Source: Azolla pinnata (Eukaryota; Streptophyta; Polypodiopsida; Salviniales; Salviniaceae). Taken from it: a stretch of 49,260 nt of DNA. Made by a program: the position numbers and the translations under genes. Shown here piece by piece: positions 11,054 through 21,838 of this stretch; positions within the stretch are counted from its first letter, which is position 1; each line of letters begins with the position of its first letter. The stretch covers positions 4,135 to 53,394 of the forward strand of contig JBBBWG010029388.1 in the NCBI GenBank assembly GCA_037176905.1, written 5' to 3'. The notes beneath the pieces were generated by a model that worked only from the letters and a program-made list of their open reading frames with translations, had not been told where the DNA came from and searched no databases.

Positions 11054-14000
11054 TTATTTGACAATATTCTCTTTGAATGGTGTTCTCCTAGCCAAAAAAC
11101 AAACAGTTTAACGAATCAACGATCAACCAGAAGCTCCGGATTGTCTTAAAATAGAACAAAACTTGCTCACCTCTCATCTGGATCACCATTAGACTTTCTT
11201 CCCTGCTGCTTGGATGGGACAGTTCTCGTCACAGTGGACACTCCATCCACAAATTTCGTTCTAAATATTACATTTGCGTTGTTGAACATTCCTTCTTTCA
11301 AAGAGACAACAATAAACTGCTCACCACCAGAAAACAGATTGATTCAGCCCTGGCGTGTCACAGCATAGTTTGGATATGAAACCAGTACATAGTTAAGCAT
11401 AACCTGTGACTGAGGAAAATGCGCTTTGATCATCCGTCCAATGTTTTGTGTATGACTAAGATCTAATGCAGCATCAACCTGCATTGAACAATAAAAGGGA
11501 ATCATAGTATGCCTAAGTTGAGAGTAAAATTCATGGACTAACTGAGAAATTTACCTCGTCAAGAATGTATAATGGAGCTGGTTTGAACAGCAAAAGAGCT
11601 AGGATAAGGGAGAGTGCAAGCAAAGATCTCTGCCCTCCGCTCAACTCAGATAAAGATTGTTTCCACACACTGCCAAACCCAACACGGACTTCCAACCCAT
11701 CCATGAAGTCCCCTCCTTCAGGGGGCACAAGCTTGGCCATAGTCCCCGGGAGAAGTGTAGAAAATATAGAACCGAAGTCCCTGTTCAGGCCAAGTTTAGA
11801 TTTGAATTTCTCCTGCAATATCCCAAATTTCATGCATCAAAGGAAATACTCACTTGTTAACCTTTTGCCATGTGATCTGCAAAGTTTCCTTTTTCTTCTC
11901 GTCAAGCTCATCAATGACTCTATGTATCTTTGACTTGTCATTCTGGATTATAGCATGAGAATAACATATTATCATTCAGTCGCTATCAAGCTCAGACAAT
12001 AAGAAAGTTATCAATAAGGAAAGAGCCAGCAATAAGAAAAACCTAACAAAAAATACTCTACCACAGGTTACCTCTATAATTCGTTTCTTGGACATAAGAT
12101 CATTATATTCACCTTCCGCTTTTTCGAACATAGTGATAACTTTCTTATTGACTCGTTTCTCCAGGCTAAGGGCAAATCATGAGTCAGATAATGTACATCA
12201 ACAGAACTGACGTAAGATGACATGAACATCTGCAAACCTTTGCAAAGCAAAGGTAAACACTTACTTATTTTGCTCTGCTTGTTTAGCATCAAGCTCAGAT
12301 CTAGCAGACCGTGCATCACATGATCCAAAGTCATAATCAGTGCCTTGCTTACCAAATAGCTGCTTTTCAGTAGAAATCCATTTGTGTTTCTCAAGCAATT
12401 TCTCTACCAATCTTGCACACTCCATTTTCTCAGATTCCATCCTCTTAACCTGAACATATTGCTAGGTGTTTGTTACTTCACTCGACAAGTGAGAATTCTC
12501 AGGAAATTTTAGCCACATCTCAAATCAATATGGTAAACTGGGTTGATGTTTCGTTTTCTCCAAACTCCAAAACTTACCTCATTTTCCAACTTCCTTATCT
12601 CAAGTTGGTGATCAGCTCGTTTCTGCTGAACTTTATTCTGAGCTTTTAGCAAAGAAGCTATCTGCCCATCACATTCTTTGATCTTTGCACGACTTTGCCG
12701 AAGCTCCTCTTCAGCCTTGTGGTATTCATTCTTTATTGCATCTACCTTTATGACATCAAAAAACATTGAATCAAAGTTGGCATCTTTAAATCATAGATGA
12801 GAGTTTGTTTACCTGCAACTGAAGCTTCTCCAATGCCTCCTCCAAGGACTTGATCTGAATCTGACTGGACAACAACTGTGCTTCTAAACCAGCCTTTTCC
12901 TGGCATATAGCTTCTTTTTCCAGAATTAGGCGCTCTTTTTCTCCATCAAAGCCCTGTGTCGACAATTAATTTTATACATGACATGTAATATACAAAATTG
13001 CACCACTGAAAATAGCTTCTAAACCTTACTTTCAGCTCTTTAACTGACACAGAGAGTTGCTGCTTAAGGGATTTAATCTGTTTTTCAAGTGCCAGGAGTT
13101 TACTTTCACGATCTCTACCATGATCTTTTATGGCTAGTTCAAGATTTGCTACCCTTTCACAGCAAGATGCATGAAGATTTTCTTTCTCTTCAGCCTCTGT
13201 AACAGCAGCTTGAAGATCAGCCTCCAATTGTGTTACAGCTTCAGTAAGCTGCAAGAATTCAACGTCTTAAAATGTTCGCCTGATATAAGCATAGCCAGAT
13301 GCAAAGAAATATACATAAAAATACTAGATCACATGCATTTTTGCACTTGCCATCAAGGGCATGCTAAACAAACTAAGTACCTTGTGATGCTCGCATTCCT
13401 TTGCTCTCTCTTCAAAAAGAACCAAATCAAATGACTTTAATTCTAGCTGTGATTTCAGTTTGGTGTACTTATTTTGAATCGGAAGTAGGCTCGCAATCTG
13501 TATGAATTATTAAAAGCATATGGATTTAGCTAAGGTATGTGGAAACATTATTCTTTGCGTAAGATTACTGTCCCACTATAGACACTTAATAATTACACAA
13601 GAATATAAGCAAGCAGAAGATAGTCTTTACACCTCTGACTCAATTTGTGTCAAAGCATTCTGATGTTTAGCCAATTCTGTCTCAGCCACTGAAAGCTGGT
13701 GGAGTTGCTTTAACAGTTCACCTCCTCCCCTAAATTTGACATCACACAGAATATTCTTTTTCAATACACGAGAACAGTGTTGGGTTGTACAAAACATTGA
13801 AATTTTTCTTACCGTCGTGCACCACCTGTAAGCAGCCCTCTAGGATCAAAAATATCTCCTTCTATTGAAACACTGGGAGTCTTGATATCTTTATGGAATG
13901 TAACCTGTCAGTCAGAGAGAGTTGCAAATCAACCAGCATAGTATACCACAAGAAAATATTTAAGTCATTCAGATACCTTACCTGCCTTGCTGCATTTGTA

Positions 14001-17000
14001 TCATTACAAATAAAAGTATTTCCAAATACATATGTCATTGCTGCCTGCATGTACATGCTGAGTTAGTTAAGAAGAGCATTACGCAAGCATGCTAGGCTAT
14101 TTTTCATCCCTATATTTGATGTTGTGTGAGAAAACAATCTACAGTAACATGGTAACATAAGACAATATCTCACCTTTAGCTCATCATCATACCCAACAAG
14201 TGATAGTGCTGGCCTTGCATTTCCACGTCCAACCTGCAATTGACGAAATTATCTTATTGATTTCATTTGCATCATACTTAGAATATACCAGCACAAAAAA
14301 ATGGAGTACCTAACAAGTTGGCTAAAGCTAAAACCAACCAGATTTATAGCAGTTTCTTGTACTCTTGGTGGAATAGAGCTAGAGTCGATCTTATTCAGTG
14401 GAATAATTGTAATTCTGCGCCTGAGACCCCCTTTCTCAAGCAGGAGCTTTCCAGTTTGTTCCGTGTCAACAACAACATTATACAGCTTTCCTCCTGCAGC
14501 AACCTGCATGATATAATGCAGATTGCAAGCCAACAAGCCATATATTCAGACAAGGAAGCGTTTTTAAACATTGCTTGATATTGTATCATTGGCAAGAAGA
14601 CCTGAAAAAACATCACAGTACAAACCTCAAGAGCTGTTACCGCTGAGATATCCTTCACATGAAGTAACCGGGCCACAATACCTTTCACCTTAGATCGATC
14701 AAAGTGCTTGACAGGGTCATTGTATTGAAAGCTTACGTTGCCCAATCGAGATGAGATATCGCTAATATCGGTCTTCAATCGATGAACATGTTCTAACTCC
14801 TCCTTTTTACTCTGGTCAAAGAAGATGGAAAGATTTAAGCTTAAACGACCCACGTAAATGTTTGAACCAAATTCCACCTTTTAGACTGGTTCAGTGACAG
14901 ATGAAGCCTTACTCATATTCACCTTTTCTAATGCTTCCATTCTGCCTTCTTCCATTTGAATATTTCCCAGTGCACTCTTTATCTTTTCAATGTCACAACG
15001 CTTTGCTTGAAGCTCCTTTTCCAGGGTGTTTGCTTCTTCTTTCTTGGATGCAAGCTGCTTCTTCTTCTCTTTTAGTTCCCTGTCCCAGTGCTGTATTTTT
15101 GTTTTCGCCTGCTTAGCTTCTGTTATGGCTCTCCCGACAGCAGCTTTCGAATCAGCAAGTTGATCTGCAAGGCTTTTCTCCTCAACGCCACTACTCTTCC
15201 CAGCTTGCACGCCCTGGGTATATCAAAAACCATCAAAAGTTATGACATTCAACTGGCTTGATAATGGACGGTTTAGCAATGCTCATGTATCATACATAAT
15301 ACAATATGTGACAGCATTTGCTCTCTATGCTTACTAAATATCATAATTACAAGGATGAAGGATTATACCTGATATTCGTTCTCAAGTTCAGCTAAGGATG
15401 AAGTTAAAGATTCAACTTTATTTTTCAACCCTGATGCATCCTCGGTCAACTTTTGAATGGCTGTGCATTTTTCTTCAAAAGATGCCTCTAAATCTTTTAT
15501 ATTCTTGCCAATCTTGAGATCAAAGTAAACAAAAAAGGTGTAAGTTATTCGCAATAAAGCACTAGTTAATTGTATTATTTATTAGAAATAGTCACCTTAC
15601 TAATAGCTGTTTTCTCTGTTTTCAGTGTATCTTTCTGGTTAGTGTACACAGATGTTTCTTTTACCATTGCACTGGAAAGCTTGTCAACTTTTTCAGATAA
15701 GTCTTTCATATCACAACCCATTCTCTTTTCTTTTTCTTCCGTGAGCTCTGCTATGTTCTTCTCTCTTGCAGCAATTTCACTGTCTAGCTGGTCGATAATT
15801 TCAATAATTTCTGATGACCTGGATCTTAATTGTTCAACCTCATTAACAGCAGCATTTTTTACTTTCTCTGCTTCAAAAAATTCAAAGGCAATGCAGAATC
15901 GCTTGAGCCTGTCTAGCTCGGCATTGCCATTTACCCATTGCATATATTGACCACGTTCTTTCCTGAGTTTCTCTAAAGCTGGGAGAATCTCTTGACCAAG
16001 AACATTATCAATTTCGTCTACTTTGGTCTGTTTTTTATGAAGAGTCTTGAGAGCTGCATCTTTTTTCATCTCATACATTCTAGTTCCAGCAGCCTCCTCG
16101 AGCATAGAGAGTATTTCTGGTGGTTTCATATTCAAAACTTTTGTAATACGCCCTTGCATAATGAGGAAATGAGGATTATTTACATTGAGTTGGACTGAGT
16201 GAAAAAGGTTTTGCACACGGGTAGGCTGTGCAAGATGGCCGTTGATGAGGTATTTGTTTCTACCCCCAACAACAATCTGACAAGTTAAAAACAGCGTTGA
16301 ACATTAGAGTCATGGCTACAGAGTTGGTACAGTCATTTAGAAGGCTGAAATTCCTAAATGTGTTGAATCCAAAAAAATTTCAAACAATGCATAAGATCCA
16401 ACATCAAATATACATTGGAATCATTATGGGCCTCCTGCGACACTCCAATAGATACACGTTTCGGTCAACGTTCTAAGATGTAATGGTTGATTTTTGGCGA
16501 ACTGTATGAAATTTTGTAGGATCATTTAATGCAATAATGTCAATTTCTAGGATGATCCATTAGGACACAAATTTCTGTAGCAAGGTGCATGACCAAATAA
16601 AACATCATAAGCAACAAGACACTGTCATGGAACCAAATGGATAGAATACAGTCTGCTAATAAATCAAGACATCAGTATGTTAACTACCTAGAGCATAGGA
16701 AGACATTACGATGCAAATCTATTAGTTATCGGATAACAGGCGTATTATATGGGATTTCATTAAGTAAGTTCTATTATTACTAAATAGCATCGTGAAGCAA
16801 GTGAGCCCATTATCATAAATGGAAGAAGGCATACAATTTGCTCAGCTAGAATAATCGCCCAAAGAAAAAGTCACGGTACAATGTCTTAACTATAGCGAGC
16901 AAAAAATTGAATTGATGTGAGTCTCTCTCGAGGGCTGAAAGATTGGCTCTCTTCAGTTGGGTTGAAGTAAATTTATGAAACACGTAGAACATAGCTGCTA

Positions 17001-17444
17001 CATGGCACAAGAAAATAATGAATTTGCAAGATAGAAATTTGTTGTGTGCATAAAGAAACATACGCGGATGACAGAATTGGCCACAATCGTTGATATGAGG
17101 ATAAGACGGAAACAAATAAGCCTAACCTGGCGAGTAACAGTAATCTCGCCGCATTCTTCGTATCCAATGGGGCTACGAGCTCTGTCAGAGTTGTCGAACA
17201 CGATGGAAACGGTGGCTTTTGTGACACCAGCTTGGCCTTGCTTGTAAACAAGCTCCTGCAAATTGCTAGCTCTGACCTGCTGAAGGTTCGTGATGCCGAG
17301 GACAAAGCATATGGAGTCGAGGATGTTGGACTTCCCGGATCCATTCAGGCCAGTGATGGCATTGAAGAAGGGGTCGAAGGAAGGGACGATGGTACGCGTG
17401 GCATAGGATTTGAACCCTTCCAAAGAGATCTCCTTGATGTACAT
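11054..17444 (-). CDS. SMC2: Structural maintenance of chromosomes protein 2 (condensin subunit)
   Basis: About 21 exons: 17127-17444, 15596-16276, 15369-15512, 14923-15213, 14626-14811, 14339-14503, 14174-14233, 13982-14044, 13813-13904, 13633-13729, 13381-13497, 13030-13248, 12813-12953, 12578-12745, 12265-12449, 12072-12165, 11854-11942, 11555-11780, 11404-11478, 11171-11316, 11054-11087. Phases close and give about 1196 aa, normal for SMC2. Visible are the N-terminal head with Walker [10 protein letters not shown] (32-40), a first coiled coil (about 170-500), and a hinge around VARLLHVKD and [19 protein letters not shown]. Then come a second coiled coil and the C-terminal head with LSGGQRS, Walker B LYILDEVDAALD and [16 protein letters not shown]. 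With SMC4 it forms the ATPase core of condensin, which compacts mitotic chromosomes. The last exon is uncertain: reading through the 11170 donor stops at 11167 instead. Confidence 0.96.
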
Positions 17445-18834
17445 GTCGAACGCGGGGGCGCAAATCCGTTCCTTCTTGTTCTATCCAATCGCGCTTTCGT
17501 TTTTGCTGCTTCTTGCTCGCTTTCTTCTCTTCTCTTCCTTCTCTTCCTTCCTTTCTCTGCTACAAAACCTTCCCGGCAGCGCTTCCCTGCCTGCTACTGC
17601 TAGGGTTTTCCTGGCGAGGAGCGGCTCCTCGCCTCGCAGCCGGATCGGGGAAGAGAGAATCAGAGCGAGTGAAAAGAGCGGGAAAATTGGAAGCTTTCAA
17701 AAACATTTGGGAGCAGGGAAAGTGTGCGTTTGTGGCGTGTGTTCACGCGAGAATTGCACAACATGATGATGAAATGTGGTGTGTAAAATAGGCACACAAA
17801 AAACACACACACAGTTCACACAGATCAGATACAAACAAGAACAAATCTTAGAAACACACACAAATCTGAGACCAGATTAAAGAAAAAAAAACAAACCCAA
17901 TGTGGCTCTCGAGGGCGGAATCTGGAACGTCGTAGACGCGATCGGGGATGTTTGCTGGTGTGGCAGTTCTGCCTGCTGAACACATTGGTCGATACCGGAC
18001 GGAATGCTGTGGCGAACGATCGAACCGAAGAAAATGGTGGAGCAAAATCGTTAACCGGGATGTTCCACCCCGCGAAGTCGTGATCCGGTGGCAAATGTCG
18101 CGATTGGTTTTATCGGATGAATCTGTCGAAGGTGCCATTCGATTGTCGTGTATTTAGTTATCAAGACATCGGATGTAGTATTATGCACAGTCAACATTGT
18201 CAAATTGGATGGGCGCTCTCTCAAAGTTTCGATCTCCGTGACATTGCTCATCGACGTCGTCAATGTATCCTTCTGCCCTGATATGTAAGTTCATTGGTCT
18301 TCTAGCTCCGTACATGATTCTCCAACAACAACTCATTTGCTTCGTCTTCTGTTTATGTAAAATTTAGTAGGATGCGATCCGTCAAAATAGTAGAGATAAG
18401 TGCAACCATATCGAGCACGGACTTTCAAACATGGTTTGCTTCGACTAGACAACAATCTACATATGCATGTCTAAAAAAAAAACTCGCCTTCGCATTGCCT
18501 TCGCTCAGTTTTGGACAATTCTAACGGGTTGTTCGATAATGTCTCGAATAGATTGGACGAGCAGCAACATGTAAATACCCAAAACAAACTCAGAGCCATG
18601 CTCTTTCAACTCAACTAACTACATGTTGCTCACCAGCAAGCATGTCGTCGAGTGACAATCTCCCAATGTCTGTCTCCAAGGTTCGCCGAGACTTCCCTTT
18701 GCAAACATACGTCTTTCATGACCCTACTTCACAGTGCTTTCGGGCATCGAAGACCACAACAACAGATGCAGTGGGATCGTCGCATCTCTCGAAACATCAT
18801 ACCCCAAAGCCCCGTGTGTCTCGGGTCCAGGGTT

Positions 18835-19130
18835 CAGGGTTCAAGGTCAGGGTTTCGACACATCATGCAGGTCTTGAGTTTAAGGTTAGCAGATCCAGGG
18901 TTTCGGGTCTTTAGGGTTTCAAAGCATCATGCAGGTCTTGAGCACAAGATCGTGTTCTCGAGTTTAACGTTTATCAGAAACTGTAGGTTTTTTAGGGTTT
19001 CGAAGCATCGTGCAGGTCTCGAGCAGAAACTGTAACGGGCAGCCGAGTTGAGGGGTCATCATCAAATTTAGGGTTTCTGGGGTTTTAGGGTTTCGGAGCA
19101 TCATGCAGGTCTCGAGCACAGACATCATCA
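18835..19130. repeat. Minisatellite with GCATCATGCAGGTCTTGAG core and TTTAGGGTTTC linkers
   Basis: Four diverged copies of (A/G)CATC(A/G)TGCAGGTCT(T/C)GAG, near 18858, 18925, 19007 and 19099. Each follows a GGGTTTCG-type telomere-motif linker. Unit length varies (about 65-95 bp). Confidence 0.8.
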
Positions 19131-19134
19131 GGGC

Positions 19135-19401
19135 TTTAGGGTTTCTAGTGTGGTTGAGTTTAGGGTTTCCAGTGTGGTTGAGTTTAGGGTTAGGGTTAGG
19201 GTTTAGGGTTTCCAGTGTGGTTGAGTTTAGGGTTTAGGGTTTCTAGTGTGGTTGAGTTTAGGGTTAGGTTCAGGGTTTAGGGTTTCTAGTGTGGTTGAGT
19301 TTAGGGTTTCTAGTGTGGTTGAGTTTAGGGTTTCTAGTGTGGTTGAGTTTAGGGTTTAGGGTTTCTAGTGTGGTTGAGTTTAGGGTTAGGGTTTAGGGTT
19401 T
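19135..19401. repeat. Minisatellite: 8 copies of TTTCTAGTGTGGTTGAG separated by TTTAGGG units
   Basis: Eight near-identical copies of TTTC(T/C)AGTGTGGTTGAG alternate with one to four TTTAGGG/TTAGGG units. It ends about 115 bp upstream of the SR45a-like start codon, probably in or next to the 5' UTR. Confidence 0.95.
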
Positions 19402-19514
19402 TCTTTTGTCAAAGCAAAAGAAGAAAGATAGAGAGCATCTTTTTTCTGTTATCTGTTCTGGTTTGGAAGAAGGAGAGCTAGGGTTTTGCAGGGCTGTGCA
19501 GCAGCGACATCGCC

Positions 19515-21838
19515 ATGGATTCACAGGGTTTGAGCTCTGGCCTCGAGACGGAGCGGGAAGCAGACGAGAAGAACACGGACGCCCACCATCGCCATCCAGA
19601 ACCACAGCCGCAGCAGCAGCAACAGCATCATCATCATCATCAGCACAGCACCAACAGCAACAGCAACAGCAGCAACAAACACACGCCCGAGCTCGATTTG
19701 AATCAAGTCGCCGAAGAGGATGTAAAGGGCGAGGAAGAAGCTGCCCCTCAGAGCTCCGCGCCTGATGGTAAATTGGAAGAGAAGGAAGGCAACAGAGGGC
19801 CGACGGAAGAAAGGAAAGATGCGGAAAGAGAGAGGGGGAAAGACGAAGCCAAAGAGCAAAGGAGAGCGGAAGAAGATGAAGACGTCCACGATAACAGAGC
19901 TTCCCATGCATCGCCCAGAAATCAAAGAGAAGAGAAAGCATCGGGGAGGCGAAGTAGCAGAATGTACACTGCAGAGCAGAGCGAAGTAGCGGAGAGGAAC
20001 AATGGGTCTGTTTCTCGTGCTCACCTTCGGAGCCGAAGCAGGAGCTTGAGCAATTCACGATCGCCGAGGAGGAGAAGGTCTTCTCCTGCTAATGGGCGCA
20101 GGACATCGTCAAGGTCCCCTGATAAGAAGCATGGCCATGGCCGGCGTTCATCTTCTCCAGATGGGCGCCATAGTAGCCATCTGCGGAGTGATGAACGAAG
20201 AAAATATGATCGAAATGATTCGCCTCCCAGGAGATCGCACATCGGCCGGTCTCGTTCCAGAAGCCCACCATCAGATCGACATAGTAGCCCATATCATGAT
20301 AGAGATCGTTCTCATCGGTAAGCATTCCTTTTGAAGTTCAATATTGAATCGACTTAAGAACCCCTCGTCTTGAAAATTGTAATATACTGTTGATACAAGT
20401 CTTATTTGAAGTCAAAGCATGCCCTTTGAATTGGCACAGAATCAGCGAAGGACTCTGTTGTCATGGTTGCGTAACTTTTGGTATGCTGTTGCTATATAAG
20501 CCTATCCCCCTCGAAATCAAATCAAGCCCGTTGAAGTATCCTTGAATCAATGAAGCATCATATTACCACTATTGGAATTTAGGCTGTACTGTGGCAAGCG
20601 ATCCTTTTTTGAAGTAGATTTATGTTTAAATATTGCTACGTCAGTAGTTGATCATTATAAAAAGTAATTTAAGACTAGGAAATATGCTGTCTTTTGACGA
20701 GATTTGGTAAAAAGGATAAAAGTTGATGCTTTTACTGCTAGTTTAGTTTGTTTCCTACTGTTTATAGGGAATTTCCTTGGTTCTCCTAGGTTCACTGGCA
20801 CCTAACCACTTCTTGTTTGCAATTGATTGGGTCCAGTTAACTATCATTTCTTTCACATATCCAGCTTCTACCAACCTGTTTCTTATATGTAAGATTTTAG
20901 TGTCTCTGGTGTGTCGTGAGCTTTGTGATACCTTATGGCTATCTGGTTATGTGTTGACATGTATTTTGTCTGTCCACGAAAACTTGTCAATATCATAATT
21001 TGATTACTTGCTGAAGGTAGATCATCCTCATTTCATAGGGAGAAAACTTCATACAAATCTTATTTGGGCTAGATATTTGTCTTCACCGAGCTTAGTAGAT
21101 ATTTCTTACAGATAAATTCAATTACGAAAGAAGAGTAATTGATCACAAAGGATTATAGGGTGTTTGGCAATTATTACCCCTGATCCATTGGATACAGAAG
21201 AGATCTACTTTGTTAATAAATGCAGTTCTCGCTATTCACCAAGGAGGAGGTCTCCTCCAAGACACTCATCCAGAAGAGATTACTCTCCGAGAAGGCGTCC
21301 ATGGTCACCACCTCCGAACAGAAACACTGGTGTTGGAAAGCCTGGGAATAATTTATTTGTGGCAGGTTTTAGCTTTGGAACAAGTGAGAGGGATTTGGAG
21401 AAGAAGTTCTCAAGATATGGCCATGTCACAGATGTTCGTATAATTCGTGATAGAAGGTATATTTGTCCCAAATACTTAAGAGTTAGTTTTCTTCACTATC
21501 CTCAATAGCATGGTAGAATGTTTTTAAGAGAACTTTTGTGTCTTACCATGGATATCGTGCAATTAGTTAGTTACTATGCAATGATGCGTTAGTTTTATGA
21601 TTTGTTTCTATCATAATAATTGTCAACTGACAGCTCATGACTTCTTTTTATACTTCTAAAAATGCAACTATTTTCAGTGAAGATCTTGCCCTCTTTGAAC
21701 TGCAGATCTGGAGATTCACGCGGTTTTGGTTTTTTGTCACTGGAAAGTGATGAAGATGCCGATGCAGCAATTAGGGCACTCGACCAGACAGAATGGAATG
21801 GAAGAATAGTGCTTGTAGAGAAGGCAAAAACCACTTGA
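19515..21838 (+). CDS. SR45a/Tra2-like serine-arginine-rich RNA-binding protein
   Basis: Three exons: 19515-20317, 21226-21456, 21706-21838, giving about 388 aa. The N-terminal half is low complexity: a Gln/His/Asn run near residues 31-56, then a long charged Glu/Lys/Arg stretch. An RS domain (about 175-290) has many SRSRS, SPRRR and RDYSPRRR elements. A single RRM (about 305-385) has RNP2 LFVAGFS and RNP1 RGFGFLSL. The family acts in alternative splicing in nuclear speckles and in plants is often stress-induced and itself alternatively spliced. The junctions fit: CG|T at the first intron and AG|A at the second. Oddly, the protein ends right after the RRM (VLVEKAKTT), without the C-terminal RS tail typical of SR45a and Tra2. 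A further 3' exon could exist, but none was found. Confidence 0.88.

Larger units (their letters stand above)
17445..19514. other. Divergent intergenic region between SMC2 and the SR45a-like gene
   Basis: It should contain two outward-facing promoters. The 17445-17700 part is a pyrimidine-rich SMC2 leader. The 17700-18830 part has no recognisable gene or transposon. The 18835-19401 part is filled by two adjoining minisatellites rich in TTTAGGGTTT, ending just over 100 bp before the start codon at 19515. Confidence 0.75.

Noticed and set aside
17880..18640. Retrotransposon remnant between SMC2 and the SR gene
   Set aside because: Frames are short and no reverse transcriptase, integrase, gag zinc knuckle or paired LTR could be seen.
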